Assembly: GCF_001443045.1 (NCBI RefSeq)
Contig: NZ_LKPJ01000023.1
Location: 1-64,000 of the forward strand
DNA from: Burkholderia ambifaria
Lineage (GTDB): Bacteria; Pseudomonadota; Gammaproteobacteria; Burkholderiales; Burkholderiaceae
DNA length: 64,000 nucleotides
Direction: 5' to 3'
Part shown: positions 26,334 through 35,369 of the stretch, piece by piece
Layout of the letters: every line of letters starts with the position of its first letter
Numbering within the stretch: position 1 is the stretch's first letter
Made by a program: the position numbers and the translations under genes
Notes under the pieces: generated by a model
Seen by the model: only the letters and a program-made list of their open reading frames with translations
Databases searched by the model: none
Told to the model about the DNA's origin: nothing

Positions 26334-27431
26334 TCAATAGAACTCGTTCCGGTTCGGAAACAGCTCGCCGAGCGTGGTCGCACGCTCGGCCGGTTCCGCT
26401 ATCGCGCCGATCGCGCAGGGTGCCTGACGCTCACGATAGGCGCCCGGCGACATTCCGTACGCGCGCCGGAACTCGCGCCCGAGATGCGACGCATCGGCAA
26501 ATCCGCAAGCCGCCGCGATTTCGGAAATGTTCTTGTCCAGATGCATGAGCATCCATGCGGCCGTGCGAATCCGGATCGCCCGATAGCAGGCGGCTGGCCC
26601 GCTGCCGGTGGCTTCCCTGAACAGCCGTTCCAGCTGTCTGGCTGACAGATCCAGTCGTCGCGCGAGCTCGTCGATCGTGATCGAGTGGCTGATGTGTTGT
26701 TCCATCAGCAGGATCGCGCGCTTCACCTTCGGATGCGCGTTGGGCGCGACGCCGGGCGGATGCGGCTGCGGCGCGCTGACCGTTTCGCGCCCGTCGACCA
26801 GCAGGATCCGCAGCGCCTTGTAGACGATCGACGGCTCGATGTGCCGCACCAGGATCGCGGCCGCGACGTCGATCGACGCGCGTCCGCCGGAGCAGGTCAC
26901 GCGCCGGCCGTCCATGACGTAGAGACGATCGGACACCACGAGCTTCGCATCGACGGACGGAAACCGCTCGATGAAGTCCCAGTAGTGAAACCAGCTGATG
27001 CAGATCCGGTGTCCGGCCATCACGCCCGCACGCGCCAGTGCGAACGCGCCCGTGCAGATGCCGACCAGCATCGCGCCCGCCGATGCGGCCGCGCGAATGA
27101 ATGCGAGTGTCGCCGCGTCGAGTTCCGATCGGGCGTGCAGGAGCCCGCCCACGACGACCACATAGTCGTATTCCCGGCGCGCATCCAGCGACTCCCACGC
27201 CGGGATCTGGATTCCGCAACTCGCGCGAACCGGGGCGGTCATGTCGCCGAGGATCGTCCACGACAGCCTGACCGGCCGGCTGTTGTCGCCTTCGTCGGCC
27301 GCGAGGCGCAGTACGTCGATCATCCCCGAGAACGCCGTCAGCGTGAAATTCGGCAACAGGATGAAGCCGAACCGGATACGTGTCGGCGTGTCGGATTCCG
27401 GCGGGGGGGCGACAGGCGCTGCATGACTCAT
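26334..27431 (-). CDS. GlxA-family transcriptional regulator (DJ-1/PfpI + AraC domains)
   Basis: A 365-aa regulator. The N-terminal DJ-1/PfpI-like domain (FGFILLPNFTLTAFSGMIDVLR; VGICTGAFALARAGVM with the nucleophile-elbow cysteine) senses a ligand, and the C-terminal AraC helix-turn-helix pair (ITIDELARRLDLSARQLERLF; ISEIAAACGFADASHLGREF) binds DNA. Relatives control amine and amino-acid catabolism (GbdR, ArgR types). It lies downstream of a GABA-type permease on the same strand, so the permease is a plausible target; the effector is not predictable here. Confidence 0.92.
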   Translation of the reverse strand: MSHAAPVAPPPESDTPTRIRFGFILLPNFTLTAFSGMIDVLRLAADEGDNSRPVRLSWTILGDMTAPVRASCGIQIPAWESLDARREYDYVVVVGGLLHARSELDAATLAFIRAAASAGAMLVGICTGAFALARAGVMAGHRICISWFHYWDFIERFPSVDAKLVVSDRLYVMDGRRVTCSGGRASIDVAAAILVRHIEPSIVYKALRILLVDGRETVSAPQPHPPGVAPNAHPKVKRAILLMEQHISHSITIDELARRLDLSARQLERLFREATGSGPAACYRAIRIRTAAWMLMHLDKNISEIAAACGFADASHLGREFRRAYGMSPGAYRERQAPCAIGAIAEPAERATTLGELFPNRNEFY

Positions 27432-27480
27432 GATGATGCGCGGATAGTGCAGCTGCTCGCGCAGATGCGAAACAAGGAAG

Positions 27481-27598
27481 GCCGGCGCGATTCTTGTCGA
27501 ATCGCACCGGCCGGCCGACGTAGGGCCGCAGACTTGGCTGGGATGCGAATGTCCGCCGCGAACGACGCGGCCCGGACCTCATCGTCCGGGCCGCGTCG
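27481..27598. terminator. Two strong hairpins between permease and regulator genes
   Basis: Hairpin one (about 27482-27516): CCGGCGCGATTC pairs with GAATCGC-A-CCGG around TTGTC. Hairpin two (27563-27598): a 15-bp stem beginning CGACGCGGCCCGGAC with a 6-base loop. Neither has a proper T-run. Hairpin two is the likely end of the permease transcript. The gap 27432-27732 holds nothing else. Confidence 0.55.
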
Positions 27599-27732
27599 GA
27601 AACATCGCCGTTGCACGGCGGTCGTCGGCGAAGGGCGCGAAACATTCGACATGCGCGAAGCCTGATGCGACCGATGCGACCAATGCGCCGGCAGCGGCAA
27701 CCGCGCGCCTGCCTGCGCGCGTCGATTCGCCC

Positions 27733-29127
27733 TCAGGCCGACGACACGCCGCGGCGGCCAAGGCTCGACTGCGCGTCGCGGCTGCGCTGGCTGATCCGCG
27801 CGGCGATCAGCACGAGCGCGGCGAGCACGCCGGTTGCGGCGATTTCCATCCGGTGGCCGTCGAGGAACAGCATCGTGACGAGCGTTCCGCAGATGAACAC
27901 GATGACTGCCCACGTGAGCCACGGGAACATCCACATCCGCAGCGTCAGCGCCGAACCGCTCACGTCGAGCATGCGGCGCATCCGCAGTTGCGACACTGCA
28001 ATCACCAGATACACGAGCAGCGCGATCGCGCCGGACGTCGCGATCAGCACGTTGAACACTTGCTCCGGCACCACGTAGTTCGCGATCACGGTCAGGAAGC
28101 CGAACGCGGTCGATGCGAGCACGGCCGCACGCGGCGTGCCGGTCGAATCGGTGCGTTGCAGGAACGCCGGTGCGTCCTTGCGCTTCGCGAGCGAGAACAG
28201 CATGCGCGACGCCGTATACAGCGCCGAGTTCAGGCAACTCGCGACCGATACGAGCACGATCACGTCGATGATCGCCTTCGCGTGCGGGACGCCGAGCAGT
28301 TCCATCACGCGCTGGTAGGAGCCGTGCACCGGCAGCAGCGGATCGTTCCACGGCACGATCGCGGTGACGAACAGGATCGAGCCGAGATAGAACAGCGAGA
28401 TGCGCCAGATCACCGAATTCGTCGCGCGCACGATCTGCCGCTCCGGATTCTCCGATTCGGCCGCGGCGATCGTCACGATCTCGGTGCCGACGAACGAGAA
28501 CATCGTCATCAGCATGCCGGCGAATACCGCACCGATTCCGTTCGGCATGAACCCGCCGTGCGTGACCAGGTTCGAGAAGCCCGATGCGTGGCCGCCCGGC
28601 AGCAGCCCGAACACGGCCGCACCGCCGATCGCGATGAACACGGCGATCGCGACGACCTTGATCAGCGCGAACCAGAACTCGAATTCGCCGTAGTTCTTGA
28701 CGGAGAAGAGGTTGGTCACCGTCAGCAGCAGCGTCACGCCGAGCGCGAAGATCCAGGTCGCGATACTCGGGAACCACGCGTTCAGGATGGTGGCCGCCGC
28801 CGTTGCCTCGATCGGAATCACCAGCACCCAGAACCACCAGTACAGCCAGCCGATCGTGAAGCCGGCCCAATGGCCGATCGCGCGATCGGCGTAGGTCGAG
28901 AACGAGCCGCTGTCCGGGTGCGCGACGGCCATTTCGCCGAGCATGCGCATCACGAGGACGACGAGCGCACCCGTCAGTGCATAGGCGATCAGTGCCGCCG
29001 GTCCCGCTGCCGCGATTGCGTGCCCGGAGCCGACGAATAGGCCCGCGCCAATCACGCCCGCGATCGACAGCATCGTGACGTGGCGTTGCTTCAGGCCTGT
29101 CGCCAGGCCCGTATGACTACCATTCAT
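27733..29127 (-). CDS. APC-superfamily amino-acid permease (GABA permease-like)
   Basis: A 464-aa inner-membrane permease with about 12 helices. N-terminal LKQRHVTMLSIAGVIGAGLFVGSG is the amino-acid-permease signature, and later segments (GEMAVAHPDSGSFSTYAD; GWLYWWFWVLVIPIEA) are closest in kind to GabP. Substrate is probably GABA or a related amino acid, not certain. The ATG at 29127 has GGAGG upstream. Confidence 0.9.
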   Translation of the reverse strand: MNGSHTGLATGLKQRHVTMLSIAGVIGAGLFVGSGHAIAAAGPAALIAYALTGALVVLVMRMLGEMAVAHPDSGSFSTYADRAIGHWAGFTIGWLYWWFWVLVIPIEATAAATILNAWFPSIATWIFALGVTLLLTVTNLFSVKNYGEFEFWFALIKVVAIAVFIAIGGAAVFGLLPGGHASGFSNLVTHGGFMPNGIGAVFAGMLMTMFSFVGTEIVTIAAAESENPERQIVRATNSVIWRISLFYLGSILFVTAIVPWNDPLLPVHGSYQRVMELLGVPHAKAIIDVIVLVSVASCLNSALYTASRMLFSLAKRKDAPAFLQRTDSTGTPRAAVLASTAFGFLTVIANYVVPEQVFNVLIATSGAIALLVYLVIAVSQLRMRRMLDVSGSALTLRMWMFPWLTWAVIVFICGTLVTMLFLDGHRMEIAATGVLAALVLIAARISQRSRDAQSSLGRRGVSSA

Positions 29128-29690
29128 GTCGTCCTCCAATCCCTGTTTCCAGTGTCTGGTTTGTTGTTCAATGAATTGCGCGTTGCAGGGAGGCACCGCG
29201 GCGCTTCGGCACGCTTCGGCTCACCTGGCGACATGTATCTTCTCGGCACAAAACCACGCGATCTAGAAAATATCCGACCGCAACCCATAACAAATGCGAC
29301 GCGCTGTTGACCGGCAGCGACATTTTTCGCGTGCGATACCGATCGGCGAGGCGATGCGACGGTACAAAGGCAAATTGCGGGGCGCTATCGGATATCGGCA
29401 AGCGTTGCCGATATCGGGCGTGGATGACGTGGAGCGACACGTGAGTGGCGGCTTGCATCGACCAGCCGAACCTTCGATGGCCGATGCAATTCAAGCGCAC
29501 GCGAGATGGCGTGCAAAGCACTCATCCTGAGGATTCGTCGTTTCGCGTGAATGTCCCGCAAGTGGATCGCGGCTTTCGCGATCCTCGGGCGTGCGGTGAC
29601 GATCGAAGGGGCGCCGATCGGTTGGGTCGGCTCGGCGCTTCGTGCTTGCATGAAGCGCAGCCGGCTGGTTTTCGCAACAGGCAGAATGCG
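29128..29690. other. Gene-free stretch upstream of the permease
   Basis: No convincing gene. Open frames here lack Shine-Dalgarno sites and show no family features. A short direct repeat (CGCTTCGG, twice within 16 bases near 29208-29222) and the permease promoter are the only likely contents. I see no clear -35/-10 pair. Confidence 0.4.
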
Positions 29691-29975
29691 TCAGTGTATG
29701 TCGGCAAAGAGCGGCTGCTTGCCGCGATTGCCGTCGATGATTTCCTCCGCGTAGCGCAGGGAAGCCCGGCGCGCTTCGCCTGCCGATTCGAACGGCGCGT
29801 GCTCGAGCACGCGGAATGTTTCACTGCGGGTCAGCGTTTCGGCGGTGCCGCGCAGACAGATCTTCACGGCCGCGTCGAAGCCGCCGTCGTAGTTGTGCGG
29901 GTTGCCGTTCTGCGACGCAACGTGCGGATAAATCAGTGGATAGATTTCGAAGCCGCGATAGAGATGCATGCTCAT
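29691..29975 (-). CDS. Conserved hypothetical protein, 94 aa
   Basis: A 94-aa soluble protein from the ATG at 29975 (MSMHLYRGFEIYPLIYPHV), preceded by CAGGAG. It contains NPHNYDGGFDAAVKICLRG and ends in EEIIDGNRGKQPLFADIH. It looks like one of the small Burkholderiales stress-type proteins of unknown function; I recognise no named domain. Composition and codon use fit a real gene. Confidence 0.6.
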   Translation of the reverse strand: MSMHLYRGFEIYPLIYPHVASQNGNPHNYDGGFDAAVKICLRGTAETLTRSETFRVLEHAPFESAGEARRASLRYAEEIIDGNRGKQPLFADIH

Positions 29976-30369
29976 GATCAACTCCTGGGTTCGGACGCGA
30001 AAAATCGCCTGGACGAACGCATCCGACCGGTATCACCGCTGCGCGGCGCGACGGGTTGGGTGAAAGGGGCGGCAATGCGTGCGGATGAATGCGCAACGCA
30101 GTGTGGGGGCAGACGGCGGGGCGAGCGGTCGTCGAAATGACCCATGCTCGGACGAATTCATCATACGCGCATCGTATTGGATGTCCATCTTATTCTCGGC
30201 CGTGCCGGTGGTGCGTGTGGACCGGCTGAGACTTGCATGATGCGCATCGCGCACGACGGAAAATTAATCTGCATTCCGATGTTGTTCGGTGCGATTCGGA
30301 CGATGCCGGACAAGTCGCACGACTTCACGGCGTCGCGACGGCCACGCGCCTGCGAGCTCTCGCGCAAGC
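29976..30369. other. Gene-free stretch
   Basis: Open frames on both strands are short, mutually overlapping and without family features. A weak A/T-rich patch around 30165-30200 may be promoter DNA. Nothing else is supported. Confidence 0.4.
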
Positions 30370-30606
30370 GCCTATGATGCAGCGATCCGCCAGTCGCACG
30401 GCGGTCATCTGTTCGCGCTGTACGTCGTCGCTGCGCTCGGGCTCGGCGGTGCGGAGGTCAGTCCGTTCGCGTTCCGTCCGTTCAGCGGGCTGGTGGACGG
30501 CGAAACGATCGACGCCGGCTGCGCGGCCGTGCCGCAGGCGCCGGGCATCGGCTTCGAGCTTCATGCCGACGCGTACCGCGTGTTTCGCAAGGTAGCGGGT
30601 GGCTGA
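30370..30606 (+). pseudogene. 3' fragment of an enolase-superfamily (mandelate racemase-like) gene
   Basis: The frame ending at 30606 reads SHGGHLFALYVVAALGLGG, then EVSPFAFRPFSGLVDGETI and QAPGIGFELHADAYRVF. This is the C-terminal barrel/capping end of mandelate racemase/muconate-lactonizing enzymes, which are about 350-400 aa. Only some 70 residues match; sequence before about 30375 does not resemble the family and no catalytic residues remain. A truncated leftover of a lost gene. Confidence 0.7.
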
Positions 30607-30663
30607 GCGCCACGGCCGGCCTCGGCGCACGTCGCTCGCGAACGGTGCGCCCGGCGTCTGCCG

Positions 30664-31200
30664 TCAGCCGATCGCGTGCACGCCGACGAGCAGCAGCGCG
30701 CCGACGGCGATCAGCAGCAGCGCATGAATGCGCGTGACCATCACGCACACGGTCGATGCGACCGCGATCGCCCGCGCGGGCCAGCCGCCGTCGAGCGCCT
30801 GCAGCAGCACCCAGACTGATGCGAGGAGCATGCCGGCCGCGACCGGGCGCAGGCCGGCCTCGAGCGCGATTTGCCAGCGTGCGCCCTGGTGCCGCCGCCA
30901 CAGATGCGCGATGCCGTAGATCAGGAACGCGGTCGGCCCGAACAGCGCGAGCGTCGCGATCACCGCGCCCCAGAAGCCCGCCACCTGCCAGCCGATCAGC
31001 GTCGCGAGCAGCGAGCCGGGGCCCGGCGCCATCCGCGCGATCGCGAAGTCGTTCACGAACTGCGTGGCCGTCATCCAGTGATGCACGTCGACGACCTGCC
31101 GCTGGATGTCGGCGATGATCGCCTGACCGCCGCCGATCGTCGCGATCGACAGCGGCGCGAACACGCCGAACAGCGCGGTGTAGCGTGATGACACTGTCAT
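30664..31200 (-). CDS. chrA: Chromate transporter, second CHR half (ChrA family)
   Basis: A 178-aa protein with one CHR domain: TALFGVFAPLSIATIGGGQAIIADIQRQVVD and APGPGSLLATLIGWQ, with about six hydrophobic helices. Together with 31197-31805 it forms the split, two-gene version of ChrA. The pair may export chromate or another anion. Its ATG overlaps the stop of the first half by 4 bp, so the two are coupled. Confidence 0.9.
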   Translation of the reverse strand: MTVSSRYTALFGVFAPLSIATIGGGQAIIADIQRQVVDVHHWMTATQFVNDFAIARMAPGPGSLLATLIGWQVAGFWGAVIATLALFGPTAFLIYGIAHLWRRHQGARWQIALEAGLRPVAAGMLLASVWVLLQALDGGWPARAIAVASTVCVMVTRIHALLLIAVGALLLVGVHAIG

Positions 31201-31805
31201 CGCTCGTCGCTCCCGACGGCGGCGGCCGCACGGCGGTATTCGAGCGCGACGCTCAGCGTGCCGCCGATCAGCACGGTCCACACGAGCGGCCAGTGCAGCA
31301 TCGCAACCGACACGAACGTGAGCGTCATCACCGCGAACGGCAGCACGCGGCGCGGCAGCCGGCGCACTGCGGTGATCGCCATCGAGATCGACAGCCCGAT
31401 CGCGGCGGCGGCCGCGCCCGCGAGGGCGACGTGCGTGAGCGTAAAGCGCGTGAGCGTCGAGAACGCGACGCCGAACAGCACGATCAGCACGGCCGGCGGC
31501 GCGATGATGCCGGTGAAGCCGGCCACCGCGCCGCGCCATCCGGCGAGCCGATAGCCGATCCAGATCGCGAGGTTCTTCACGTTGACGCCCGGCAGCGCCT
31601 GCGACAGCGCAAGACCGTTGAGGAAGGCTTCTTCGTCGAGCCAGCGACGCTCGTGCACGAAGTCGCGCATCATGCGCCCGCTCAGCCCGCCGCCGAAGCT
31701 GGTCAGGCCGATCTGCGCGAAGGCGACGAACAACGCGAGGACGCCAGGTGGCGGGGCATCGCCGTCAGGCGGTGTGGGGGCGATCGGAGCGGAAGGCGAA
31801 GACAT
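31197..31805 (-). CDS. chrA: Chromate transporter, first CHR half (ChrA family)
   Basis: A 202-aa CHR-domain membrane protein (ALFVAFAQIGLTSFGGGLSG; QALPGVNVKNLAIWIGYRLAG) with the SFGGG and ALPGVN motifs of the N-terminal half. The usual companion regulator ChrB is absent. The ATG at 31805 gives a short Pro-rich cytoplasmic leader. It precedes and overlaps the second half. Confidence 0.9.
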   Translation of the reverse strand: MSSPSAPIAPTPPDGDAPPPGVLALFVAFAQIGLTSFGGGLSGRMMRDFVHERRWLDEEAFLNGLALSQALPGVNVKNLAIWIGYRLAGWRGAVAGFTGIIAPPAVLIVLFGVAFSTLTRFTLTHVALAGAAAAAIGLSISMAITAVRRLPRRVLPFAVMTLTFVSVAMLHWPLVWTVLIGGTLSVALEYRRAAAAVGSDER

Positions 31806-31933
31806 CGGATGGACTGGACGCGGCAGGTGGGCGTCGCCCATGGTAGCAAGCGGTGCCTGTCGCCACGCTGACATCGCGCCGGCGACGATGTCGGTGCAAC
31901 GCCGCTGGTGCCGCCATCGAAGTCGCCGCGCGG

Positions 31934-32218
31934 CTATGCCCGCACGACCGTCACGCCTGCTGCCCCGATCGGCTCGGTCAGCGCCGCGTTGGTTTCCTGT
32001 TCGACCACGATGGATTGCGCGAGCTCGCCGATCACGAGCTGCGACGCCGCACGCAATTTGGATTGCGAAGCAAGAACGACCGTCTCGCCGGCGGGCGCGG
32101 CCAGTGCACGCTTGATCGCCGCTTCCTCGAAATCGCCGGTGCTCAGCCCCGCGACCGGATGAACGCCGATCACGCCCATGAAATACAGGTCCGCGTGGAT
32201 GCGCGCGATGCCTTCCAT
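31934..32218 (-). pseudogene. 3' fragment of a DeoR-family regulator
   Basis: From about 32218 the minus strand encodes ARIHADLYFMGVIGVHPVAG, LSTGDFEEAAIKRALAAPAG and ETVVLASQSKLRAAS. This is the sugar-phosphate-binding C-terminal half of DeoR repressors (about 250 aa). The helix-turn-helix half is missing, because upstream of 32218 the strand is antisense to a different gene tail. A truncated remnant. Confidence 0.75.
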
Positions 32219-32333
32219 CGCCGTGGCGCTGGATGCGGTCGAGCGCGGCGAGATCGTCGACGCGAAGACGATCGTGCTGCTGCAGTACGTCGCGCTGAGG
32301 GAACCCGCAGGCGTGCGCGCCGCAACTGCGTGA
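32217..32333 (+). pseudogene. Possible 3' fragment of a NUDIX hydrolase gene
   Basis: The plus frame ending at the TGA 32331-32333 reads ALDAVERGEIVDAKTIVLLQ, then YVALREPAG. This resembles the C-terminal helix of ADP-ribose-type NUDIX hydrolases (GEI.DAKT..LLQYA). No NUDIX box remains; upstream of about 32217 the sequence is the reversed DeoR fragment. The assignment rests on a short motif. Confidence 0.5.
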
Positions 32334-32412
32334 TGTCGCGTCACGGTGCTCGAACGGGCGTATGATCGCGCGACGCCCTTCGCGCACCGTTCGACGCTAC
32401 TGCCGCTCCATC

Positions 32413-33297
32413 ATGCCGCTTTCCGATTCGTCCGCTTCCTCCGACTCCATCGATTCCGGCGTCGCCGGCGCGCCACTGCCGGCCCAACTGGTCGCCTCCG
32501 CCGTCGAGGCGCTCGCGCGCGCCGATGCGCTCCTGGTGACGGCCGGCGCCGGCATCGGCGTCGATTCGGGGCTGCCCGATTTCCGCGGCACGGACGGCTT
32601 CTGGCGCGCGTATCCGGCGCTGCGCCACGAGCGTTTCGAATTCCACGAGATCGCGTCGCCGCAGGCGTTCCGCGCGCATCCGCAGCTCGCGTGGGGCTTC
32701 TACGGACACCGTCTCGAGCTCTACCGGCAGACGTTGCCGCACGCGGGCTTCGCGATCCTGCGGCGCTGGATGGACGCGATGCCGAATGGCGGCTTCGTGC
32801 TGACGAGCAATGTCGACGGCCAGTTCCAGACGGCCGGTTTCGATCCGGCGCGTGTCGCCGAGATCCATGGCTCGATTCATTCGATGCAGTGCCTGCGCCC
32901 CTGCTCGGACGACACGTGGGACGCCGCGCCGTTCACGCCCGACGTCGACGCAGCCGCGTGCCGGCTGGTCGGCGAACTGCCGCGCTGCCCGCGGTGCGGC
33001 GGCCTGGCGCGGCCGAACATCCTGATGTTCGGCGACAACGGCTGGCTCGGCGAACGCTACGATGCGCAGGAGCGAGCGCTGCAGGACTGGATCGCGCAGG
33101 CAGGGCGGGTGATCGTCGTCGAGATCGGCGCGGGCACCGCGATTCCGACCGTGCGGCTGCTGAGCGAACGGCTCGGCGCCGACGTGATCCGCATCAACGC
33201 ACGCGAAGCCCATGCGCGCCGTGCGGACGTGATCGGGCTGAAGGGCGGCGCGCTCGCGGCGCTCGTCGCGCTCGACCGCGCGTGGCACGGCGGTTGA
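32413..33297 (+). CDS. Sir2-family NAD-dependent deacetylase (sirtuin)
   Basis: A 294-aa protein: NAD-binding TAGAGIGVDSGLPDFRG, SNVDGQFQ, the catalytic histidine in EIHGSIHSMQC, and a Cys4 zinc module (CLRPC ... CPRCGG). Sirtuins remove acyl groups from lysines with NAD. This is a bacterial class with a longer Ser/Asp-rich N-terminus. The ATG at 32413 is chosen; a GTG/ATG further upstream (32362) would add 17 residues. No strong ribosome-binding site. Confidence 0.9.
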   Translation: MPLSDSSASSDSIDSGVAGAPLPAQLVASAVEALARADALLVTAGAGIGVDSGLPDFRGTDGFWRAYPALRHERFEFHEIASPQAFRAHPQLAWGFYGHRLELYRQTLPHAGFAILRRWMDAMPNGGFVLTSNVDGQFQTAGFDPARVAEIHGSIHSMQCLRPCSDDTWDAAPFTPDVDAAACRLVGELPRCPRCGGLARPNILMFGDNGWLGERYDAQERALQDWIAQAGRVIVVEIGAGTAIPTVRLLSERLGADVIRINAREAHARRADVIGLKGGALAALVALDRAWHGG

Positions 33298-33334
33298 GCA
33301 TCACGGTACGAATCCGCCGGCCGCGCCCGCGCGG

Positions 33335-34543
33335 TTACGGCTGCGCGACGAGCGCCTGGACGAGCGCCGGCGCGATCGGCGAGCCGAGCCCCGTCACATA
33401 GTCGTAGCCGCCCGCTGCGTTGCAGATGCTGCCGCAACGGCCGTTGGACCCGGTGGTTACGTCGTGATAGTCGCTGCCGTAGGCGCTCTTGCCGACCGTA
33501 TAGAGCGCGTCGTAGGTGCCGCTCAGCGGGTGCTTGCCGGCAGCCGTGCGCAGCGAATTCGCGATCGCGACGAGCGCCGACCATTGCGGCGCGCCCGCGC
33601 TCGTGCCGCCGACCTGGAACCAGCCGGCCTGCCCCTGATAGGTGACCGAGTCATACACCGCGAAACCGCTGGACGGGTTCGCGTCGTAGCTGACGTCGGG
33701 CACGCCGCGCTTGCCGGCCACCGGGATCGGCCAGCCGGTCTGTCCGGCCGGCTCGGCTTCGACGGTGCTCACGCCGCCGCCGCTGCCGCTCCATGCAGCC
33801 TCGCCGACGTAGGTGCCGGACGTGTCGGTGGACAGCGTCGTGCCACCCACCGCCAACACGGACGGTGACGCCGCCGGGTACTCGGTGCCTGCACCGCTGT
33901 CGCCGGACGATGCGACGAACGTGACGCCCGATACGTTGAAATGGCTGTCGAAGCCGGCTTCACTGCTGAACTCGCTGCCGCCGAAGCTCATCGACACCAC
34001 CGATGCGCCGCGCTTGACCGCAACGTCGACCGCGGCCATCAGGTCGTTGAAGCTGGCCGACGCGGCTTCGACGAGCACGATCTTCGCCTTCGGCGCGATC
34101 GCGTGCACCCACTCGACGTCGAGCGACATCTCGAGCGACCAGCCCGAATCGGTCCGGGGCCGCGAGCCTCGCGCATAGACCTTGGTGAAGCACCCGTTCG
34201 CCGTGGTGCAGGCGGGCAGCGAAAACGCGTTGCTGAACACGCCGAGATCGGCCTCGATCTTCGGGTCGTCGTAGGCGTCGACGATCGCGACCACCATACC
34301 GTCGCCCTGGTTGGCGATCGTGTCGAACCCGTATGCATGCCGTGCGAGCGCGGGCGTGAGGCCGGCTACCGTGGCCGTGCTTGCGCGCGGCTTCGTATGG
34401 AACGGTGGGCGGGCGAACCCTTTCGGCGCGCGGTTGCCTTCGACGTACGACGGGGCATTGCCCTCGGCGAGCGCAACCGTCGAGGCGAGCAGCGACGCGC
34501 ACAGCGTCGGAATCAACATGGATGACAGGCGGATATTTTTCAT
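33335..34543 (-). CDS. Secreted S53-family (sedolisin) serine-carboxyl peptidase
   Basis: A 402-aa exported protein with signal peptide (LSSMLIPTLCASLLASTVALA). Catalytic residues by motif: E138 and D142 in SLEMSLDVEW, D215 in ASSGDSGAG, and S315 in VGGTSAGAP. A calcium-site-like segment (DYHDVTTGSNG ... YDYVTGLGSP) lies near the end. Unlike classical sedolisins it has only about 50 residues between signal and catalytic domain, so the large inhibitory prodomain is missing. It converges on the sirtuin gene. Confidence 0.88.
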   Translation of the reverse strand: MKNIRLSSMLIPTLCASLLASTVALAEGNAPSYVEGNRAPKGFARPPFHTKPRASTATVAGLTPALARHAYGFDTIANQGDGMVVAIVDAYDDPKIEADLGVFSNAFSLPACTTANGCFTKVYARGSRPRTDSGWSLEMSLDVEWVHAIAPKAKIVLVEAASASFNDLMAAVDVAVKRGASVVSMSFGGSEFSSEAGFDSHFNVSGVTFVASSGDSGAGTEYPAASPSVLAVGGTTLSTDTSGTYVGEAAWSGSGGGVSTVEAEPAGQTGWPIPVAGKRGVPDVSYDANPSSGFAVYDSVTYQGQAGWFQVGGTSAGAPQWSALVAIANSLRTAAGKHPLSGTYDALYTVGKSAYGSDYHDVTTGSNGRCGSICNAAGGYDYVTGLGSPIAPALVQALVAQP

Positions 34544-34958
34544 TTAACGAGTTTCCATGTCGATGGAATGAAGGGGCGAAACGATTTTACGAAATCGGTG
34601 AAGCCGATTGCATTGAATATCGGCTGGATGCGGGAATATCTGATAAGGGAAAGTACGCGGATCTCCATGTAGAGCATGGGTTTTGAGGATTGGCGTGTGG
34701 CGGGGTTGGCCAGCCTCTTTCTTTTTTAAAAATCTGATAAATAATCGATCTGCATTTGATTGATTTGTAATGTCCTGCGTAATTCGTCAGAAAATATCGA
34801 TTGCGGCAGCCGCGCGGGAGTCATGAAATGTGCGGTTCCGGTCCGGACCGCCCCCGCGCCTGCCGTGCGGGCCGCCGGCATTGCCGCCATGGCGCGATTC
34901 CGCATACAGTTCGGCGTAGGCCGCATCCGCCATGCGGCCTCGTCAGCGAGGAGCTCCC
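34544..34958. other. Gene-free, partly A/T-rich stretch upstream of the sedolisin and crcB genes
   Basis: Divergent control region of about 415 bp. A perfect 9-bp hairpin (AGGCCGCAT-CCGCC-ATGCGGCCT, 34918-34940) precedes the crcB ribosome-binding site. It does not match the fluoride riboswitch fold that I can recall. The left half is A/T-rich, as expected for a promoter. Confidence 0.45.
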
Positions 34959-35345
34959 TTGTTCTATTCGATCGTTGCGATCTTCGTCGGCGCCGGGCTC
35001 GGTGCGTTGCTGCGCTGGTTCCTGAGTCTTGCGCTCAACGAATTCTTTCCCGCCGTGCCGCTCGGCACGCTCGCCGCGAACCTGATCGGCGGCTACGTGA
35101 TCGGCGTGGCCGCCGTCGCATTCACCACCCGCGTCGGGCTGCCGCCCGAGTGGCGGCTATTCGTGATCACGGGCTTCCTCGGCGGCCTGACGACGTTCTC
35201 GACCTACTCGGTCGAAGTGATGACGCACGCGGTGCAGGGCGAATTCGGATGGGCGTTCGCGGTGGCTGCCCTACACTTGACTGGATCGTTCACGCTGACG
35301 GCGCTCGGCATGTGGACCGCGCGCGTGTGGTTCGCGGCGGCCTGA
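34959..35345 (+). CDS. crcB: Fluoride channel CrcB (Fluc)
   Basis: A 128-aa four-helix membrane protein that forms a dimeric fluoride channel: GAGLGALLRWFLS, PLGTLAANLIGGYVIG, ITGFLGGLTTFSTYS. The TTG at 34959 is chosen because GAGGAG stands six bases before it and the family N-terminus (FYSIVAIFVGAG) follows at once. The DUF190 gene follows 24 bp later, a common pairing. Confidence 0.93.
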   Translation: MFYSIVAIFVGAGLGALLRWFLSLALNEFFPAVPLGTLAANLIGGYVIGVAAVAFTTRVGLPPEWRLFVITGFLGGLTTFSTYSVEVMTHAVQGEFGWAFAVAALHLTGSFTLTALGMWTARVWFAAA

Positions 35346-35369
35346 GCGCGCCGGCACCGGGAGGGTGCG

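Noticed and set aside
34918..34958. Fluoride riboswitch before crcB
   Set aside because: A hairpin is present, but the pseudoknot pattern and conserved GAUGG/CUGAUGA-type bases of the crcB motif are not seen.
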